Assembly (NCBI GenBank): GCA_029933125.1 | Contig: JAOZOU010000003.1 | Span: 186,001-250,000 of the forward strand | Direction of reading: 5' to 3' | Origin: a bacterium | GTDB taxonomy: Bacteria; Arandabacterota; Arandabacteria; Arandabacterales; Arandabacteraceae | Length of the DNA: 64,000 nt | Shown here: positions 60,767-64,000 of the stretch, piece by piece | How the letters are laid out: the number at the start of each line of letters is the position of its first letter | Position numbering within the stretch: position 1 is the stretch's first letter | Made by a program: the position numbers and the translations under genes | Notes under the pieces: generated by a model | Database searches by the model: none | What the model was told of the DNA's origin: nothing | The model's input: the letters and a program-made list of their open reading frames with translations, nothing else

Positions 60767-60809
60767 AGATTTCCCGGTTGGCTTCGAGCCAGCCGGGAAA
60801 TCTTATTTT
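60767..60809 (+). terminator. Strong intrinsic terminator of cspA
   Basis: A 17-bp stem (60767-60783 with 60787-60803, one T-G pair, loop TCG) is followed by TATTTTG. A small additional stem CGTTT (60736-60740) / AAACG (60747-60751) lies between the cspA stop and this hairpin. Confidence 0.9.
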
Positions 60810-60820
60810 GACACAAAATG

Positions 60821-60849
60821 TTGCCACCGCATCGGCCTTTTGCTACATT
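60821..60849 (+). promoter_or_regulatory. Promoter of secA
   Basis: TTGCCA (60821-60826), 17 bases, TACATT (60844-60849) with an extended TGC just upstream (60841-60843). The leader to ATG 60870 would be about 14 bases and contains GTGAGG. Confidence 0.5.
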
Positions 60850-60869
60850 TGCTTGTGAGGCGACTCTAG

Positions 60870-63800
60870 ATGCTAACCAGAATTCTCGCCAAGATATTTG
60901 GAACAAAGTCTGAACGTGACCTGAAGCGAATCAGGCCTTCAATAGAAGCAATAAACAGCTTCTACCTGGAGTTCCATAAGTTGTCTGACTCTGAGCTGCG
61001 ATACAAAACAGAGGACCTCAGACAGCGTCTTGCCTCGGGTGAGCAGCTCGATGATCTCCTACCTGAAGCCTTTGCGGCACTCAAAGAGACATCAAGGCGC
61101 CTGCTGGGTGTGAGGTGGGAAGTATGTGAAATCGAAACCACCTGGAACATGGTGCCATTCGATGTGCAGCTCATGGGCGGGATTGTCCTTCATGAGGGCA
61201 AGATTGCCGAGATGGCTACAGGCGAAGGCAAGACCCTCGTGGCAACGATGCCACTCTACCTCAATGGTCTTACTGGCAAGGGCGCACATCTGGTCACTGT
61301 AAATGATTATCTTGCCAAGAGAGATGCGCAGTGGATGGGTAGGCTCTATGAGATGCTGGGCCTTACAGTTGGATGTATCCAGCATGACATGGATCCACCA
61401 GCCAGGAAAGAAGCTTACAGATGTGACGTAACCTATGGTACCAACAATGAATTCGGTTTTGACTACCTCAGGGACAACATGGCAACTCGGCTCGAAGACC
61501 GTGTTCAGCGCGGCCACCACTATGCAATTGTTGACGAGGTTGACAGCATTCTCATTGATGAGGCAAGAACGCCCCTCATAATCTCAGGTCCCGTTTCGGT
61601 TTCGAGGCATAAGTTCGAAAGCTTCAAACCAGTCGTGGAGAAGCTAGCCCGTGAACAGATTCGCCTCGTCAACGGCATGCTCGCTGAGGCAGAGCGAAAG
61701 CTCGAGGCTGGTGATGATTATGAGGCTGGTGTCCTTATGCTTGCGGTTAGGCGCGGAGCTCCAAAAAATAAGAAGCTTTTCAAGCTCATGCAGGATGGAT
61801 CGCTCAGACGCCTGGTCGAGCGTGTCGAGAAGGATTACATGATGGCTAAGCGCATGCACGAGATCGATGAGAAACTCTACTACACGATTGATGAGAAAAC
61901 CAATGTGGTTGATCTTTCGGAGATGGGAAGATCTTTTCTTGAGAAGCATGCGCCTTCAACCCTTTCGAGAAAATCGTCGGCGAAAGGTGGTCTCCGTCCC
62001 GAGATAAGATTGATAAGATCCGATGCCAAAATAGACTTCTCAATCAAAACCAAGAAGATCCTGCTTGATGATTCCACACTCGACTATCTTGCAAATGAAG
62101 CCTATCCGCAGGTTATTGCAACCGATAGCGGGAAGGATTCTCTGTTCCTGCTCCCTGACTCAGCCACAGCCTTTCAGAGAATAGATTCAGAGTGTGATGA
62201 GATGCTCAAGAAGGTGATCATGCGGGAGGCTAAGAGCGAGGCAGGCGATCTTGATCCTGATGAGGTTGAGACATTCATCGAATCGTGGCTTGAGGCCAAC
62301 CCTGACTTGGTGGGTGCGATTCAGACTCGTCTCAGGAACATCTTTGAAAGTGACTTCGGAGAGCGCAGTGAGCGCCTCCACAACATAGCCCAACTTCTCA
62401 AAGCTTATTCACTCTTCGAACGTGATGTGGATTATGTGGTCAAGGATGGGAAGGTGATCATAGTTGACGAGTTTACAGGAAGATTGATGCCTGGGAGGCG
62501 CTTCAGTGATGGCTTGCATCAGGCTCTCGAAGCCAAGGAAGGCGTAAAGGTGGAGAGTGAGACTCAGACCTTTGCTACCATAACCATTCAGAACTACTTT
62601 CGGCTTTATGAGAAGCTTGCTGGAATGACGGGTACAGCTGAGACTGAAGCAGGTGAGTTCTGGGAAATATACAAACTCGATGTTGTTGTTATACCCACCA
62701 ATGAACCTGTAAGACGTGTGGACTATGAGGACGTTATCTTTCTGACCAAGCGGGAGAAGTATAACGCAATCATTGATGAGATTGTGAGAATGCATGAGAA
62801 GGGTCGCCCGGTTCTGGTTGGTACTGTCAGTGTCGAGGTTTCTGAGATTTTGAGTCGGCTGCTCAAGCGCCGCAAGATTGAGCATGCAGTCCTCAATGCA
62901 AAATACCATGAGCAGGAAGCTCGCATTGTTGCTAAAGCTGGTGAGAGGGGTGCAGTTACAATTGCAACCAATATGGCTGGTCGCGGAACAGACATAAAGC
63001 TCGGCGAAGGCGTGGTTGCATGTGAGATGTGTTGCTACAAATGCGAATATGGGGACTGTGAGGCGTGTGCCAAGGAAAGCAACATTGCTGACGAGTGCGT
63101 CAAAGATATGCCCTGCGGTCTTCACATCATAGGAACTGAGAGGCACGAAAGCCGCAGAATCGATCGTCAGCTTCGTGGTCGAAGTGGGCGCCAAGGCGAT
63201 CCGGGTTCATCCAGATTCTATCTTTCTCTTGAAGACGATCTCATGAGACTCTTTGGCAGTGATAGGCTTTCGGGTGTGATCTCGAGGCTCGGTATAAAGG
63301 AAGGTGAAGCAATTCAGCACAGGCTCATAACGAGACAGATCGAAAGAGCCCAGAAGCGCGTGGAGGCAAACAACTTCGCTATAAGAAAGCATCTCCTCGA
63401 ATACGATGACGTCATGAACAAGCAGCGTGAGGTGATATATGCTAAGCGCTTGCTTGCTCTCGAGAGTGAGAACATAAGCGATGAGATAAGATCCACGATA
63501 GAGGCGGTTGTCGAAAGGAAGGTTGAGACATTCGCTCCGAAGGATACGCATCCAGATGACTGGGATATCGAGGGTTTGAAACGCGAACTTGAGAGTCTCT
63601 TCATCTGGAGGTTCGATCTTAAACCCGAAGAGATGTTTGACCATGAAGGCCTTCTTGAGACAGTAAAGAACATCGCCATGGAAGCCTATGATGCAAGGAG
63701 CAGCCTGATAGGTCATGAGACTCTATCTGAGATCGAACGCAGTATCTTACTCTACGTGATAGACAAGCACTGGCGAGATCATCTCTATGATCTGGACGGG

Positions 63801-64000
63801 ATCAAGGCTGGAATGGGGCTTCGGGCTTATGGTCAGAAGGATCCACTCATAGAGTATAAGGCAGAAGCATTCGATCTCTTCGTCAAGATGCTTGATGCAA
63901 TTGATGAAGAGGTTGTTTCTCTCATCTTTCATGGTCGCTTTGTGCGAAGGGAGGAGGAGCCACTCCCAGTTGCAGCAATAAAGCCTGAGATAACTTCTTC
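60870..64000 (+). CDS. secA: Preprotein translocase ATPase SecA, 3'-truncated by window edge
   Basis: The frame runs off the window after 1043 codons. SecA drives protein export through SecYEG. Visible are the N-terminus MLTRILAKIFGTKSERD, MATGEGKT (Lys121), YGTNNEFGFDYLRDNM, the DEAD-type VDEVDSILIDEARTPLI and, in NBD2, MAGRGTDIKLG and ERHESRRIDRQLRGRSGRQGDPG. Two departures from E. coli SecA are clear: a long NBD1 insertion (about residues 268-350, with RGAPKNKKLFKLM and KRMHEIDEKLYYTIDE) like that of Bacteroidetes/Chlorobi SecA, and an eight-Cys insertion at about 63021-63116 between TDIKLGEGV and GLHIIGTE. No stop codon is seen; the usual C-terminal zinc tail lies beyond the window. Confidence 0.97.
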   Translation, partial: MLTRILAKIFGTKSERDLKRIRPSIEAINSFYLEFHKLSDSELRYKTEDLRQRLASGEQLDDLLPEAFAALKETSRRLLGVRWEVCEIETTWNMVPFDVQLMGGIVLHEGKIAEMATGEGKTLVATMPLYLNGLTGKGAHLVTVNDYLAKRDAQWMGRLYEMLGLTVGCIQHDMDPPARKEAYRCDVTYGTNNEFGFDYLRDNMATRLEDRVQRGHHYAIVDEVDSILIDEARTPLIISGPVSVSRHKFESFKPVVEKLAREQIRLVNGMLAEAERKLEAGDDYEAGVLMLAVRRGAPKNKKLFKLMQDGSLRRLVERVEKDYMMAKRMHEIDEKLYYTIDEKTNVVDLSEMGRSFLEKHAPSTLSRKSSAKGGLRPEIRLIRSDAKIDFSIKTKKILLDDSTLDYLANEAYPQVIATDSGKDSLFLLPDSATAFQRIDSECDEMLKKVIMREAKSEAGDLDPDEVETFIESWLEANPDLVGAIQTRLRNIFESDFGERSERLHNIAQLLKAYSLFERDVDYVVKDGKVIIVDEFTGRLMPGRRFSDGLHQALEAKEGVKVESETQTFATITIQNYFRLYEKLAGMTGTAETEAGEFWEIYKLDVVVIPTNEPVRRVDYEDVIFLTKREKYNAIIDEIVRMHEKGRPVLVGTVSVEVSEILSRLLKRRKIEHAVLNAKYHEQEARIVAKAGERGAVTIATNMAGRGTDIKLGEGVVACEMCCYKCEYGDCEACAKESNIADECVKDMPCGLHIIGTERHESRRIDRQLRGRSGRQGDPGSSRFYLSLEDDLMRLFGSDRLSGVISRLGIKEGEAIQHRLITRQIERAQKRVEANNFAIRKHLLEYDDVMNKQREVIYAKRLLALESENISDEIRSTIEAVVERKVETFAPKDTHPDDWDIEGLKRELESLFIWRFDLKPEEMFDHEGLLETVKNIAMEAYDARSSLIGHETLSEIERSILLYVIDKHWRDHLYDLDGIKAGMGLRAYGQKDPLIEYKAEAFDLFVKMLDAIDEEVVSLIFHGRFVRREEEPLPVAAIKPEITS

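Noticed and set aside
62409-63194. 261-codon minus-strand frame
   Set aside because: Antisense to secA; composition and lack of a ribosome site mark it as a shadow.

Overview
The window reads as one chromosome segment of an uncultivated, anaerobic, fermentative Gram-negative bacterium, most likely from the FCB superphylum or a neighbouring candidate phylum such as WOR-3/Stahlbacteria, Eisenbacteria or TA06. This is an inference. It rests on two secreted proteins with FlgD/type-IX-like C-terminal sorting domains, a SecA carrying the NBD1 insertion I associate with Bacteroidetes and Chlorobi, and several anaerobic enzymes: NfnAB, a predicted PPi-type phosphofructokinase, a 4-hydroxybutyryl-CoA dehydratase and a giant 2-hydroxyacyl-CoA dehydratase activase. 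Genes are tightly packed, Shine-Dalgarno sites are strong (AGGAGG type), and many starts are GTG or TTG. Promoters look like sigma-70 sites with TTGACA-like -35 boxes and -10 boxes often of the form TAGANT. I see no rRNA, CRISPR array, insertion sequence or prophage.

Layout. 1-5968: end of sucD, a lysine-rich histone-H1-like gene with its own promoter and terminator, ndk, a 3-hydroxyacyl-CoA dehydrogenase, acetate kinase and nfnAB. 5974-18236: a long same-strand block, DUF177-rpmF-plsX-fabH-fabD-fabG-acpP-fabF-rnc, then (with an internal promoter) pfkA-fba-gap-pgk-tpiA-secG, covering lipid synthesis and lower glycolysis. A tRNA-Leu(GAG) follows. 18384-28733: mixed strands with an M3 peptidase, a small outer-membrane-like protein, era, mdh, an MFS exporter, an M42 aminopeptidase, an adenosine-specific-kinase family protein, asnA and 4-hydroxybutyryl-CoA dehydratase. 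28905-32189: a four-gene membrane operon of unknown function with one DUF6754-like member. 32258-41488: SAM hydrolase, radical SAM, a deoxyribosyltransferase-like protein, DUF4912, a GH57 branching enzyme and the giant activase. 41509-51734: secreted ComEC-like metallo-beta-lactamase, a GalT-like protein with an altered active site, flavin reductase, a three-gene ParA-type operon, CPBP protease, UroD-like protein and a secreted GHL15-like protein. 51756-60102: small proteins, an orphan response regulator, ComEC and purN-purC-purH-guaA. 60446-64000: cspA and the start of secA.

The best candidate for an undescribed system is the operon at 45014-47750. Its first gene fuses a ParA ATPase to a CBM48/AMPK-beta-type glycogen-binding domain in which the expected glycogen-contact residues are present. 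The second is a degenerate MinD/ParA ATPase that begins with a ParB-like RLGRGL motif. The third resembles a PD-(D/E)XK (NucS-like) protein that has lost its catalytic residues. About 8 kb upstream, a DUF4912 protein with a SAP-like, lysine-rich N-terminus sits next to a GH57 glycogen branching enzyme. I propose that these genes tether or partition glycogen granules on the nucleoid, analogous to McdA for carboxysomes. This is a hypothesis.
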